Shown piece by piece: positions 9,107 through 17,241 of a stretch of 64,000 nucleotides of DNA. Position 1 is the stretch's first letter, and each line of letters opens with the position of its first letter. Location of the stretch: contig NZ_AUBW01000004.1 of NCBI RefSeq assembly GCF_000429445.1, forward strand, positions 1-64,000, given 5' to 3'. A program made the translations under genes and the position numbers. This DNA comes from Algoriphagus terrigena DSM 22685. GTDB taxonomy: Bacteria > Bacteroidota > Bacteroidia > Cytophagales > Cyclobacteriaceae. The notes under the pieces were generated by a model. The model made no database searches. It worked only from the letters and a program-made list of their open reading frames with translations, and was not told the DNA's origin.

Positions 9107-9658
9107 TTGAAATTATGCTTCTTTACCGTTTTTCTTATTTGTGGGTTTTTCTCTTGCGCTACAAAGCACAATGAATCTGAAATACTCACAATAGATACAA
9201 TCCGAATCGAATCATCCTATTACCGAAGGGAGAAGCTCATCCGTTTTGATTTTGAGACAGTCATTCAAAAGGTAAAAGGAGATACTACTATCTTTTCTTA
9301 CTATGATTCTTCCGGAAAAGATTTTACAAATGACCTTATTCTGATAAAAATCGATCAACAAAAGTTTAAAGTTCATAATCAAAAAGATTCCGATTGGGTC
9401 TACGTAAAAGACTACGTGCTATTTGACAGTCTTCAAGTTGCAAAATACGAGATTGAAAACCCCGCCATGGATGGTGATAGGGGATATCTAATTAGCCCAA
9501 AATATGGACGATTGGGATCATACTCTTGGGAAAGTCAGATTTTTTTGAAAAAATGGGGCGACATTATCTTCCAGGATACTTTACATAGTATGTTAAGGAC
9601 CGACAGCTTAGCGTTTCCCTACATTTTCTTTCCGGAAGAAGAAACGAAACCCAAATAG
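9107..9658 (+). CDS. hypothetical lipoprotein
   Basis: If translation begins at the TTG at 9107, the product has 183 residues with a clean lipoprotein signal (LKLCFFTVFLICGFFSC, lipobox Cys near residue 16). An ATG at 9017 in the same frame overlaps the previous gene and would add 30 charged residues before the signal, so it is considered less likely. The mature protein has alternating beta-strand-like segments (IRIESSYYRREKLIRFDFETVIQ, TTIFSYYDSSGKDFTNDLI). No domain is recognised. The region is more AT-rich than the genes beside it, suggesting a lineage-specific gene. Confidence 0.55.
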   Translation: MKLCFFTVFLICGFFSCATKHNESEILTIDTIRIESSYYRREKLIRFDFETVIQKVKGDTTIFSYYDSSGKDFTNDLILIKIDQQKFKVHNQKDSDWVYVKDYVLFDSLQVAKYEIENPAMDGDRGYLISPKYGRLGSYSWESQIFLKKWGDIIFQDTLHSMLRTDSLAFPYIFFPEEETKPK

Positions 9659-9686
9659 TCAGGCTCGAGCCGAAATGCCAAGACGA

Positions 9687-9716
9687 TTGGCTACTATCGG
9701 ACTTTTTGTATCTTAA
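9687..9716 (+). promoter_or_regulatory. promoter of first Gfo/Idh/MocA gene
   Basis: TTG (9687-9689), 19-base spacer, TATCTTAA (9709-9716), ending 33 bp before the GTG start. The paralogous gene downstream has the same arrangement with the same spacer, and the 14-mer TTTTTGTATCTTAA is shared by both, which strengthens both calls. Confidence 0.55.
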
Positions 9717-9749
9717 AAGTTCCAAACCCTTTGAAACCCTCCTAGCCTC

Positions 9750-11117
9750 GTGAATCCCCTAAACAGAAGAGAATTTTTAAAAGGAAGTACCGCGATTATG
9801 TCGCTGGCGAGTTTTGGCTTACTCGGCATGAACTTCAAAGACCGAAAAGGGCCTCTTCAAGTGGCTTTGATCGGCACGGGCTGGTACGGCAAGTCCGACC
9901 TTTTTCGCCTCATTCAAGTAGCAGATGTGGAAGTCGTCGGCCTTTGTGACGTCGACAGCAAGCAATTAGCCGAGGCCGGTAGACTCGTTTCCACACGCCA
10001 GAAATCAGGAAAAGTTCCCGCACTCTATGAAGACTACAAGGAGCTTTTGGCCAAAGAAAAACCAGAGTATGTGCTGATCGGAACTCCTGATCACTGGCAT
10101 GCGCTCATGGCCATCGACGCGGTGAAAAGCGGCGCTCATGTGTATCTGCAAAAGCCAATCTCTGTAGACGTGATCGAAGGAGAGGCAATCTTGGCGGCGG
10201 CAAGAAAATACGACCGCAAGGTACAAATCGGCACCCAGCGACGCAGCACGCCGCATTTGGTCAAGGCAAAACAAGAAATCATCGACTCCGGCAAGCTCGG
10301 AAAGATCTCTCACGCGGAGGTTTTCTGCTACTACCACATGCGGAATAACAGCACCCCGGCCGTGATTCCAGTTCCTGAAAACGTCAATTATGATCTTTGG
10401 GCCGGACCCGCACCGATGCTTCCTTATCGCGGGATCTTGCATCGGGGTTGGCGGGCATTTATGGAATACGGCAATGGCATCGTCGGCGATATGTGCGTCC
10501 ACATGCTCGACGCCGTGCGCTGGATGTGTGACCTGGGTTGGCCAGTGCAGGTGACATCCACCGGTGGAATCTATGTGCAAAAAGACAGCATTTCGAATAT
10601 CTCCGACACCCAAACTGCGGTCTTCGAATTTGATGAAATGAACGTCGTCTGGCAGCACCGTACTTGGGGTAATCCGGTGGACAAGGATTATCCTTGGGCG
10701 TTTAAGATCTACGGGGAAAAAGGCATGCTGGCCGGAAGTCCGATGCGTGCTGATTTCACTCCGCAGGGAAAGGAAAACGGTGAGCCGATTCACTACGAAG
10801 TCTTACTGGAAAAAGAGCAATTTCCGGAGGACACCACCGAAAAAGACATCGAGATCCACGCTGCCCCGGCCACCCGCGAGCAGATGAAAAACTGGCTTCA
10901 GGCCATAGACACCAACACTTTACCCATCGCCGATGTGCTCCAAGGGCATATTTCCACGGCTTCCTGCATCTTGGCAAACATGTCCATGGAACTGGACAGC
11001 CGCCCACTGCGATATGATCCAAAAACGATGACCGTCATTGGCGACGAGGAAGCTACCGCACTGTTGAGAAGGCCGTACAGGGATGGATATGTCCACCCAG
11101 AACCAGACAATGTTTAA
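9750..11117 (+). CDS. Tat-exported Gfo/Idh/MocA family oxidoreductase (paralog 1)
   Basis: 455 residues beginning at GTG 9750. The N-terminus carries a twin-arginine signal (NRREFLKGSTAIMSLASFGL). A Rossmann domain follows (VALIGTGWYGKSDLFRLIQ, then VEVVGLCDVDSKQ), with the family EKP-like motif as GAHVYLQKPISVDVIEGE at about 130-150, and a C-terminal GFO_IDH_MocA domain (GNGIVGDMCVHMLDAVRWM). It probably oxidises a sugar or sugar-like substrate with a tightly bound NAD(P) in the periplasm. It shares length and most residues with the next gene, so the pair arose by tandem duplication. Confidence 0.93.
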   Translation: MNPLNRREFLKGSTAIMSLASFGLLGMNFKDRKGPLQVALIGTGWYGKSDLFRLIQVADVEVVGLCDVDSKQLAEAGRLVSTRQKSGKVPALYEDYKELLAKEKPEYVLIGTPDHWHALMAIDAVKSGAHVYLQKPISVDVIEGEAILAAARKYDRKVQIGTQRRSTPHLVKAKQEIIDSGKLGKISHAEVFCYYHMRNNSTPAVIPVPENVNYDLWAGPAPMLPYRGILHRGWRAFMEYGNGIVGDMCVHMLDAVRWMCDLGWPVQVTSTGGIYVQKDSISNISDTQTAVFEFDEMNVVWQHRTWGNPVDKDYPWAFKIYGEKGMLAGSPMRADFTPQGKENGEPIHYEVLLEKEQFPEDTTEKDIEIHAAPATREQMKNWLQAIDTNTLPIADVLQGHISTASCILANMSMELDSRPLRYDPKTMTVIGDEEATALLRRPYRDGYVHPEPDNV

Positions 11118-11238
11118 AACCTTAATTCTGAGCCCGGACTCCCGCAAACTGTCACATTTCCAGCATTTCCGCTCCCAAAGAAGCGACTGTGGTCAATCGA
11201 CTGTTGACCGTCCACTTCTTCCTTTCATCCAATTCTAG

Positions 11239-11268
11239 TTGCTAAGGGTTTGTGTTTTTGTATCTTAA
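11239..11268 (+). promoter_or_regulatory. promoter of second Gfo/Idh/MocA gene
   Basis: TTG (11239-11241), 19-base spacer, TATCTTAA (11261-11268), 30 bp before the ATG at 11299. It has the same layout as the promoter of the upstream paralog, so the duplication appears to have included the promoter. Confidence 0.55.
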
Positions 11269-11298
11269 GAGGCACAATAAACCTCAAACCCAATCTCA

Positions 11299-12666
11299 AT
11301 GAATACACTTAATCGAAGAGACTTTTTAAAAGGATCGTCAGCACTGGCCACACTTGCCAGTTTTGGACTTTTAGGCATGGACTTCAAAGACCGCGAGGGT
11401 CCCCTTCAAGTTGCACTGATCGGAGCAGGCTGGTATGGCAAGTCGGATCTCTTTCGCCTGATCCAGGTGGCAGATGTTGAAGTTGTTGGACTTTGCGATC
11501 CGGACAAAAACATGCTGAAAGCCGCTGGTGACATGGTCGCCACCCGTCAAAAATCCGGGAAAATCCCAGCACTTTATGAGGACTACAAAGAGTTACTTGC
11601 AAAGGAAAAACCCGAATTTGTCCTGATCGGTTCACCGGATCACTGGCATGCGCTCCAGTGCATCGATGCACTCAAATCCGGCGCGCATGTCTACGTGCAA
11701 AAGCCGATTTCGGTGGACGTGATCGAGGGAGAAGCAATGGTGGCCGCTGCGCGAAAGTATAAAAAGACAGTGCAGGTAGGAACCCAGCGAAAAAGTACCC
11801 CTCACCTGATCGACGCCAAAGAGCAAATCATTGACACCGGCAAGCTCGGAAAGATTTCTCACGTCGAGGTTTGCTGCTATTATCATATGCGTGCAAACGG
11901 CAATCCACCAGTTGAGCCTGTCCCTGACTTTTTCAACTACGAACTCTGGACCGGTCCTGCCCCGCTGAGACCTTACGACGGCATCCCGCACAAGCGATGG
12001 TGGAGAACTTTCATCGAATACGGCAACGGCATCACCGGCGACATGTGTGTGCACATGCTGGACACCGTCCGCTGGATGCTGAAGCTCGGCTGGCCCACTC
12101 AGATCACCTCCACGGGCGGCATCTACGTCCAAAAAGACGGAAAGTCGAATATCTCTGACACCCAATCAGCGATCTTTGAATACCCCGAGCTCAACGTCGT
12201 CTGGCAGCATCGGACTTGGGGCAATCCGGATGATCCGACCTATCCTTGGGCATTCAAGATTTTCGGAGACAAAGGAATGTTGGCTGGAAGCACGATGCAG
12301 GCGGACTACACACCACTGAGCAAAGACGAGAAACCGATTCATTTTGAATGTCTCTTCGAGCGGGAGAAATACCCTGAAGATGTGAATGAGCCGGACATTG
12401 AGCTGAATGCCGCTCCTGCGACCCGCTTTCACATGAAAAACTGGCTGCAGGCGATTGAGACTGACAAGCTGCCTGTTGCAGACATTGAGGAAGGTCATAT
12501 CTCTACCGCGGCCTGTATCCTGGCAAATATCTCGATGGATCTCGGTGGCCGAACCTTGAAATATGATCCCAAAACAATGACCGTCATTGGCGACAAGGAA
12601 GCAACGGAAAGACTGAGACGCCCTTATCGACAAGGCTACACCCATCCGGAACCCAACAAGGTTTAA
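11299..12666 (+). CDS. Tat-exported Gfo/Idh/MocA family oxidoreductase (paralog 2)
   Basis: 455 residues, the same length as the paralog 182 bp upstream. The order of elements is identical: Tat signal (NRRDFLKGSSALATLASFGL), Rossmann motif VALIGAGWYGKSDLFRLIQ, GAHVYVQKPISVDVIEGE, and C-terminal domain with GNGITGDMCVHMLDTVRWM and IGDKEATERLRRPYRQGYTHPEP. Differences cluster in surface segments such as the loop after PVEPVPDFFNYELWTGPAP, so the two enzymes may differ in substrate or be dosage copies. Periplasmic sugar oxidation is inferred from the family and the signal. Confidence 0.93.
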   Translation: MNTLNRRDFLKGSSALATLASFGLLGMDFKDREGPLQVALIGAGWYGKSDLFRLIQVADVEVVGLCDPDKNMLKAAGDMVATRQKSGKIPALYEDYKELLAKEKPEFVLIGSPDHWHALQCIDALKSGAHVYVQKPISVDVIEGEAMVAAARKYKKTVQVGTQRKSTPHLIDAKEQIIDTGKLGKISHVEVCCYYHMRANGNPPVEPVPDFFNYELWTGPAPLRPYDGIPHKRWWRTFIEYGNGITGDMCVHMLDTVRWMLKLGWPTQITSTGGIYVQKDGKSNISDTQSAIFEYPELNVVWQHRTWGNPDDPTYPWAFKIFGDKGMLAGSTMQADYTPLSKDEKPIHFECLFEREKYPEDVNEPDIELNAAPATRFHMKNWLQAIETDKLPVADIEEGHISTAACILANISMDLGGRTLKYDPKTMTVIGDKEATERLRRPYRQGYTHPEPNKV

Positions 12667-12692
12667 GATTTAAGGTTAGAAAATTAAGATTT

Positions 12693-12727
12693 AAAATCCT
12701 GGACAACGAGAAGCTGTCCGGGATTTT
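12693..12727 (+). terminator. terminator after Gfo/Idh/MocA paralog 2
   Basis: A stem of AAAATCC-T-GGACA pairing with TGTCC-G-GGATTTT around a 9-nt loop begins 26 bp past the stop codon. The descending arm ends in TTTT. Its symmetry may let it stop transcription from both sides. Confidence 0.65.
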
Positions 12728-12760
12728 CTCTATCTGACTATCAACAACCTATTGATTTCT

Positions 12761-12801
12761 ATCCCTGCATTTCTAAAATCTATTTTTAGAAATGCAGGGA
12801 T
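12761..12801. repeat. 18-bp perfect inverted repeat (stem-loop) between convergent genes
   Basis: ATCCCTGCATTTCTAAAA at 12761-12778 is perfectly complementary to 12784-12801 around a 5-nt loop. There is no long T run after it, and another terminator already sits 34 bp upstream. It may be a bidirectional terminator reached first by GH5 transcripts from the right, a remnant of a mobile inverted repeat, or an RNA element. The arms are much longer than in the other terminators of the window. Confidence 0.8.
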
Positions 12802-12888
12802 AATTCGCAGATAAACAGAAGACGATTTCATCCTATTGATAACCCGTCCCGCTTTAAAAAGCAGCTGGTTCGCAATAGAACTTATACT

Positions 12889-14037
12889 TTACACCTGCGC
12901 CCTGAGCAACTCCAAAAACTTCCTGTCCAGCTTTTCTCCATACCAATCCTCGTACGCCACGTCTTTTCGCCCAGAGTTAAGCACACCAAAAGATCCTGAA
13001 AACTCCCAGATTCCAAAACCTACTTCCATCTCTTTCAATACTTGTAGCACGTCGCCAAACCAAGCTAGAAACACCTCATGGGGCGTTTGATTGTAGCAGC
13101 CGCATTCTCCGCAATGCACGCCAACTCCCTGATCGATGAGAGCTTTCCAAGGCGCATAGTATTGCCGGATACTTTCAATATCAAGCACTTTCTCGCCTTG
13201 CTGCAAAGGCCAATCCACTGGCGGCACAGACTCTGGGTCTTTGTACACCCAGCCTGCTTTATAATGTGAGATTGGGAAAGGATGATAACCCCGACAACTC
13301 TGAGACAAGTCCAAATCAGCCAACTCGGGAACGGCGATCCCTCCTCCACCATTGCCGTCAGCGATCACCAAACGGGATTTCTTGACAGATTTGATGGTTT
13401 CCAAAGCAGCTTTCGCCACCCGATGGTAATCCGCTACGTCCACGGGACCTCCGGGGCTATGCTGATCGTTTGGATTTTCTCGCTGAAATGGTTCATTGAC
13501 CAAATCGAAGCTGAGTTTCTTGGAAGAAATTCCCCGATATCGCTTCGCCCACATCTCCCAATGCGCGCAAAAGGCATCCAAAGCCTCCTGATCTTTCCAA
13601 AGATTATAGGGCTCTTCAAATCCCGCATTGATGCAAAATCCCGGTGCCCGATGTAAGTTCAAACTCACATGCAAACCCTGTTTTAGAGCTTTTTCGACCA
13701 GCTGATCCACTTTTTCAAGTCGGCTTTCGTCAAAATTCAAGACTTCGTCCGTTCGAATGGGTCGAGTCCTGTCAATGGACAAATAGCTCGGATAAGATAT
13801 CGGCACACGGACAAAATCAAAGCCCCAATCAGCAATCCAGTTGAGGTACTCAGACTTGGTCGGTCTTCCCTGCTCCGGATTATGGGAGAAAAAGTCCAGA
13901 AGATTGAAGCCTTTCCAAGCGGGAAGTTTATTTTTCGGTTTAGCTGGCGCAAAAGAAGAAAGCGAAACCAAACTGGCTCCAGCGGTCGCCAAAGCGGTTT
14001 TTTTCAAAAAATCTCTACGGGAATCGGGAGAAATCAT
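12889..14037 (-). CDS. glycoside hydrolase family 5 protein (cellulase-like), Tat signal
   Basis: 382 residues. A Tat signal (SRRDFLKKTALATAGASLVS) precedes a (beta/alpha)8 GH5 domain. Visible landmarks are GFNLLDFF, FDFVRVPISYPSY, HVSLNLHRAPGFC, LSFDLVNEPFQRE (acid/base Glu after Asn) and GVHCGECGCYNQTP (nucleophile Glu). The domain ends with FGIWEFSGSFGVLNS. It would cleave beta-1,4-linked glucans, mannans or related glycosides outside the cytoplasm; specificity is not predictable here. It converges with the Gfo/Idh/MocA pair, which also carry Tat signals. Confidence 0.9.
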   Translation of the reverse strand: MISPDSRRDFLKKTALATAGASLVSLSSFAPAKPKNKLPAWKGFNLLDFFSHNPEQGRPTKSEYLNWIADWGFDFVRVPISYPSYLSIDRTRPIRTDEVLNFDESRLEKVDQLVEKALKQGLHVSLNLHRAPGFCINAGFEEPYNLWKDQEALDAFCAHWEMWAKRYRGISSKKLSFDLVNEPFQRENPNDQHSPGGPVDVADYHRVAKAALETIKSVKKSRLVIADGNGGGGIAVPELADLDLSQSCRGYHPFPISHYKAGWVYKDPESVPPVDWPLQQGEKVLDIESIRQYYAPWKALIDQGVGVHCGECGCYNQTPHEVFLAWFGDVLQVLKEMEVGFGIWEFSGSFGVLNSGRKDVAYEDWYGEKLDRKFLELLRAQV

Positions 14038-14109
14038 AGGTTAATGGGTTTTCAATGGAGGCAAAAAATAAGCACATAATTCCCCGATATCAGCACCCAC
14101 TCGGAAGAT

Positions 14110-17100
14110 TTACACTTCCGGCTGATGTTTTACAGGAGAAGTCCTTGCCTTCCTCCACATCATCACCGGCAGAATCCAAAACACGCCCACGAGACTGAAC
14201 ACCAACCCCCCGATCGTGCCGATAGCCAGGGAAAACCAAAAAATCTCGTTTTGTCCCTCGATGATAAAAGGCACCAAACCAAAGCAAGTCGAGAGCACCG
14301 TCAGTAGGATTGGGATCGCTTTGCCTGCCACTGATTTCAAGATATTGCGGTTGAATGTCCCGGATCGGAGGTTGTTCAGGTCGTTGAGGATAAAAATACC
14401 GGCATTGACCGCCAGTCCTCCCAGCATTACAAAGGCCGCAAATCCGCCCCGGTCAAAGTTGAAGCCGCCGACTGCAAAAGTCAAAAACAACCCAATAAAG
14501 CTAATGGGGATCAGGAAGATGATGTAAAACGGCTGACGGAAATTCTCAAACAGGATCGTGCAGATGAAGAAAATACCGACAATCAACAAGCCCAACAACG
14601 CGTATTGCCGCTTGGCTTGCTCCGTTCCCCACGTCCATTCCTGCTTCTTCGCTTCGTAGCCGATCGGCATTTGGGCTTTCATTTCCTTCAGGACTTCTTC
14701 CAGGTATTCATTGCCAAATTTGGCCGATCCCATGTATTCAAAAGATACCACGCGGATGTATTGCCGGTCTTCTTTGTGCAGCGCGTTGGTGGTAGTTTCG
14801 AGATTGAGACTGCCAAAATCGGAGATCTTCATGATCCGGTCTTCGCCGCTGATCAGGCCTTTTTGCTCGAGGTCGAACTTGCTGAATGCCTCCGCATGCT
14901 TTTCGCGGATCAACAGTCCGTAATTTTTGTCGGCCAGCGTCAGATAAGCTGAATTCATCTGAGGTTTGGACAGGTCCTGCAGCGTGGTAAGCACTTCAAA
15001 CTGGTTGGTGCCACCGAGTGCGATCTGATTTTGATCCAGTCGCAGCACATATTCCTGGGTTTTTTGTTCGGAGTAGGATGCCCGCTCGTTGGTATTGACT
15101 TCGGGGACACGTTTGTGTTTTTTAAGTTTTTCTGCCAAAACCTCCGCCTGTCGCTCCAGCTCGTCAAAGTTGTAGCCCTTCATCTCAACCCGGAACGAGG
15201 GAATCTGATCGCTGCCTCCACCCGTATAGAATCCCTGTCCGACTCCAAAAATATTCCATTGCGCTCCGCTCCAATCCGTAGATTTTACCGACAGTCTCCC
15301 CTTGAGTTGATAGGGTAAAGCACCGTTTTCATGTGCCTCGTCAAAGGTGATCGTGATCTGCGCCTGCTGCCCCGACATCACATAGGTCACAAACTGGTCA
15401 ATGCCTTTCACGCCCTTCAAATACTCCTCAAACTCCCGCATGATGAAGTCCATCTGCTGCAGCGTATTGCCAAAAGGCAAGCGGGCGGACACGTAAAGCC
15501 GAGTCTTTTCCGGTTCGCGATAGACACTTTTCTCATAGACTCCCCGGACAAACATCCGCAGCGTGCCGCCAAGCGCTTTGTCCACATAGGGCCGGATTTC
15601 CTCCTGATAAAAGGTATTCCCCACCGTCTTGTTGTACCATTCCTGACCTTCCCATTTGGCGGGGAGAAAGAAGATCGGGGTACCAAAAAGTAGTAGAATC
15701 AAGAACAGAAAGCTTTTGCGATAGCGTGCTGTCAAGGATATGCCCGTTTCGTAGTGGTTCATCCAGGATGCACGCTTTCTCAGTTGGGAAAAAGTAAGTT
15801 TGCGGCCCTTCCTGGCAGATTCTTTGAAAAGCAACTCGTAAAAAGCCGGGGTAAAAAACAGGGCCACTAGCAAACTGACTCCAAGCATCACGGAGACGAC
15901 AATCGAAAATTCCGTGAGGTTTTTCCGGTCTTCCTCCGGCAAAAGCAAGACCATCAGCAGCGCAGCCACGGTGGTGAGCGAGGCCGCCAGCAGTGCCAAA
16001 AACACCTTTCGGTTGCGGTGCTTGTGCAAATGATCCACCATGACGATCGCATTATCCACGACCAAGCCAAAGCTGATTGTCAAGCCGGCAATCGAGTAAA
16101 GATGGATGTCTATCTTCAGAAAATAGAGGATCATCGCCGTCAAACTCAGATTGATCAAGATCCCCAGAAATAGGATGCTGAGATATTTCCAGTTGCGGTT
16201 GATCAGAAAAATGAAGGCAATCAGGATCAGGATCGAAAGTCCCGAGCGTTGGTAGATTTTGCTCAGTTCTTTCTCCAAAAACTCGGTGTCGTCATTTTCC
16301 AAACGGATCTCAAAACCTGGAGGAAGATCGATTTTAGCGGATTCGACGGAGGCTTTTAGACTTTTGGCCAGGAGGACTTTGTTCACGCCGTCCCGGTTGT
16401 ACACCGCCAAAGTCACCGAATTATTCCCGTTGATCCGATAATAGGTGGTCGGCTCTGCTTCCTCCAAAGTCACCGAGGCGAGGTCTTTCACCCGCACTTC
16501 CAGCTGCGCCGAGTTCCTCACGATGAGATTATCCAGCTGATCAAGCGTGTTCAGCTTGGAGTCGAGCGTCACAAACAAGGTCTCTCCTTCGCTGTTGAAC
16601 ACCGTCCCGGGAAACTTCTGTCCGAAGGATCTGCTGATCTGCTGACTCAGGATTGCCTTGGTGACGCCAAAGGCCTGCATCTTTTGCACATCAAAGGTGA
16701 CGTACACCTGCAGGTCATTTGCCCCCCGGATCTGCACTTCCTCCACGTCCGCAAAGCGGGTCAAAGCGGGCTTGACCACATCTTCGGTGATCTTTTTTAT
16801 CTCAAATGAAGCAAAAGGCCCATTGATGCTATACGTCAGGATCGGCGTCTTGAAGTCGTCTCTCGACTCGGCGCTTTGCGTTACGATCGGGTAGCTCAAG
16901 CGCTCATCCATCTTGGGATAAACTTGGCGGATCAGGGCCAGCACTTCAAATTTCTTCAACTCCATATCCGCTTTTTTGTCAAATCGGAGCGTGATGGATC
17001 CCCGGTCGTAGTTGGACACTGAGGTGATCTTTTTGAGCTCGGTCAGTTGGGACAATACGCCCTCCAGTGGAGAAGTGCCAAGCTTTTCGATGACTTCGGG

Positions 17101-17241
17101 AGAAGACTGCGGGATGCCAAAGCTGATCGTGAACACCGGCTCCCGCTCACGGGGATTGAGATCCACGGAGAGTAATGGCACCGTGGCAAAGCCTAAGATG
17201 GCCAGCACCACAAATGCGATCAAAACCCGAAATGGCGTCAT
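14110..17241 (-). CDS. RND efflux permease (second permease of operon)
   Basis: 1043 residues, full length for AcrB/MdtB-type RND pumps, with an N-terminal membrane helix (LIAFVVLAILGFATVPLL), a large periplasmic loop, the TM2-TM6 block including SFGLVVDNAIVMVDHLHKHR, a second periplasmic loop and a C-terminal helix block (GLLIVGIFFICTILFENF, GGFAAFVMLGGLAVNAGIFI). In the TM4 proton-relay motif only one Asp is kept (VVDNAI instead of VVDDAI). Its start overlaps the stop of the upstream permease by 4 bp, so translation is coupled. Two unlike permeases in one operon suggest a heteromeric pump like MdtBC. Substrate unknown. Confidence 0.92.
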   Translation of the reverse strand: MTPFRVLIAFVVLAILGFATVPLLSVDLNPREREPVFTISFGIPQSSPEVIEKLGTSPLEGVLSQLTELKKITSVSNYDRGSITLRFDKKADMELKKFEVLALIRQVYPKMDERLSYPIVTQSAESRDDFKTPILTYSINGPFASFEIKKITEDVVKPALTRFADVEEVQIRGANDLQVYVTFDVQKMQAFGVTKAILSQQISRSFGQKFPGTVFNSEGETLFVTLDSKLNTLDQLDNLIVRNSAQLEVRVKDLASVTLEEAEPTTYYRINGNNSVTLAVYNRDGVNKVLLAKSLKASVESAKIDLPPGFEIRLENDDTEFLEKELSKIYQRSGLSILILIAFIFLINRNWKYLSILFLGILINLSLTAMILYFLKIDIHLYSIAGLTISFGLVVDNAIVMVDHLHKHRNRKVFLALLAASLTTVAALLMVLLLPEEDRKNLTEFSIVVSVMLGVSLLVALFFTPAFYELLFKESARKGRKLTFSQLRKRASWMNHYETGISLTARYRKSFLFLILLLFGTPIFFLPAKWEGQEWYNKTVGNTFYQEEIRPYVDKALGGTLRMFVRGVYEKSVYREPEKTRLYVSARLPFGNTLQQMDFIMREFEEYLKGVKGIDQFVTYVMSGQQAQITITFDEAHENGALPYQLKGRLSVKSTDWSGAQWNIFGVGQGFYTGGGSDQIPSFRVEMKGYNFDELERQAEVLAEKLKKHKRVPEVNTNERASYSEQKTQEYVLRLDQNQIALGGTNQFEVLTTLQDLSKPQMNSAYLTLADKNYGLLIREKHAEAFSKFDLEQKGLISGEDRIMKISDFGSLNLETTTNALHKEDRQYIRVVSFEYMGSAKFGNEYLEEVLKEMKAQMPIGYEAKKQEWTWGTEQAKRQYALLGLLIVGIFFICTILFENFRQPFYIIFLIPISFIGLFLTFAVGGFNFDRGGFAAFVMLGGLAVNAGIFILNDLNNLRSGTFNRNILKSVAGKAIPILLTVLSTCFGLVPFIIEGQNEIFWFSLAIGTIGGLVFSLVGVFWILPVMMWRKARTSPVKHQPEV

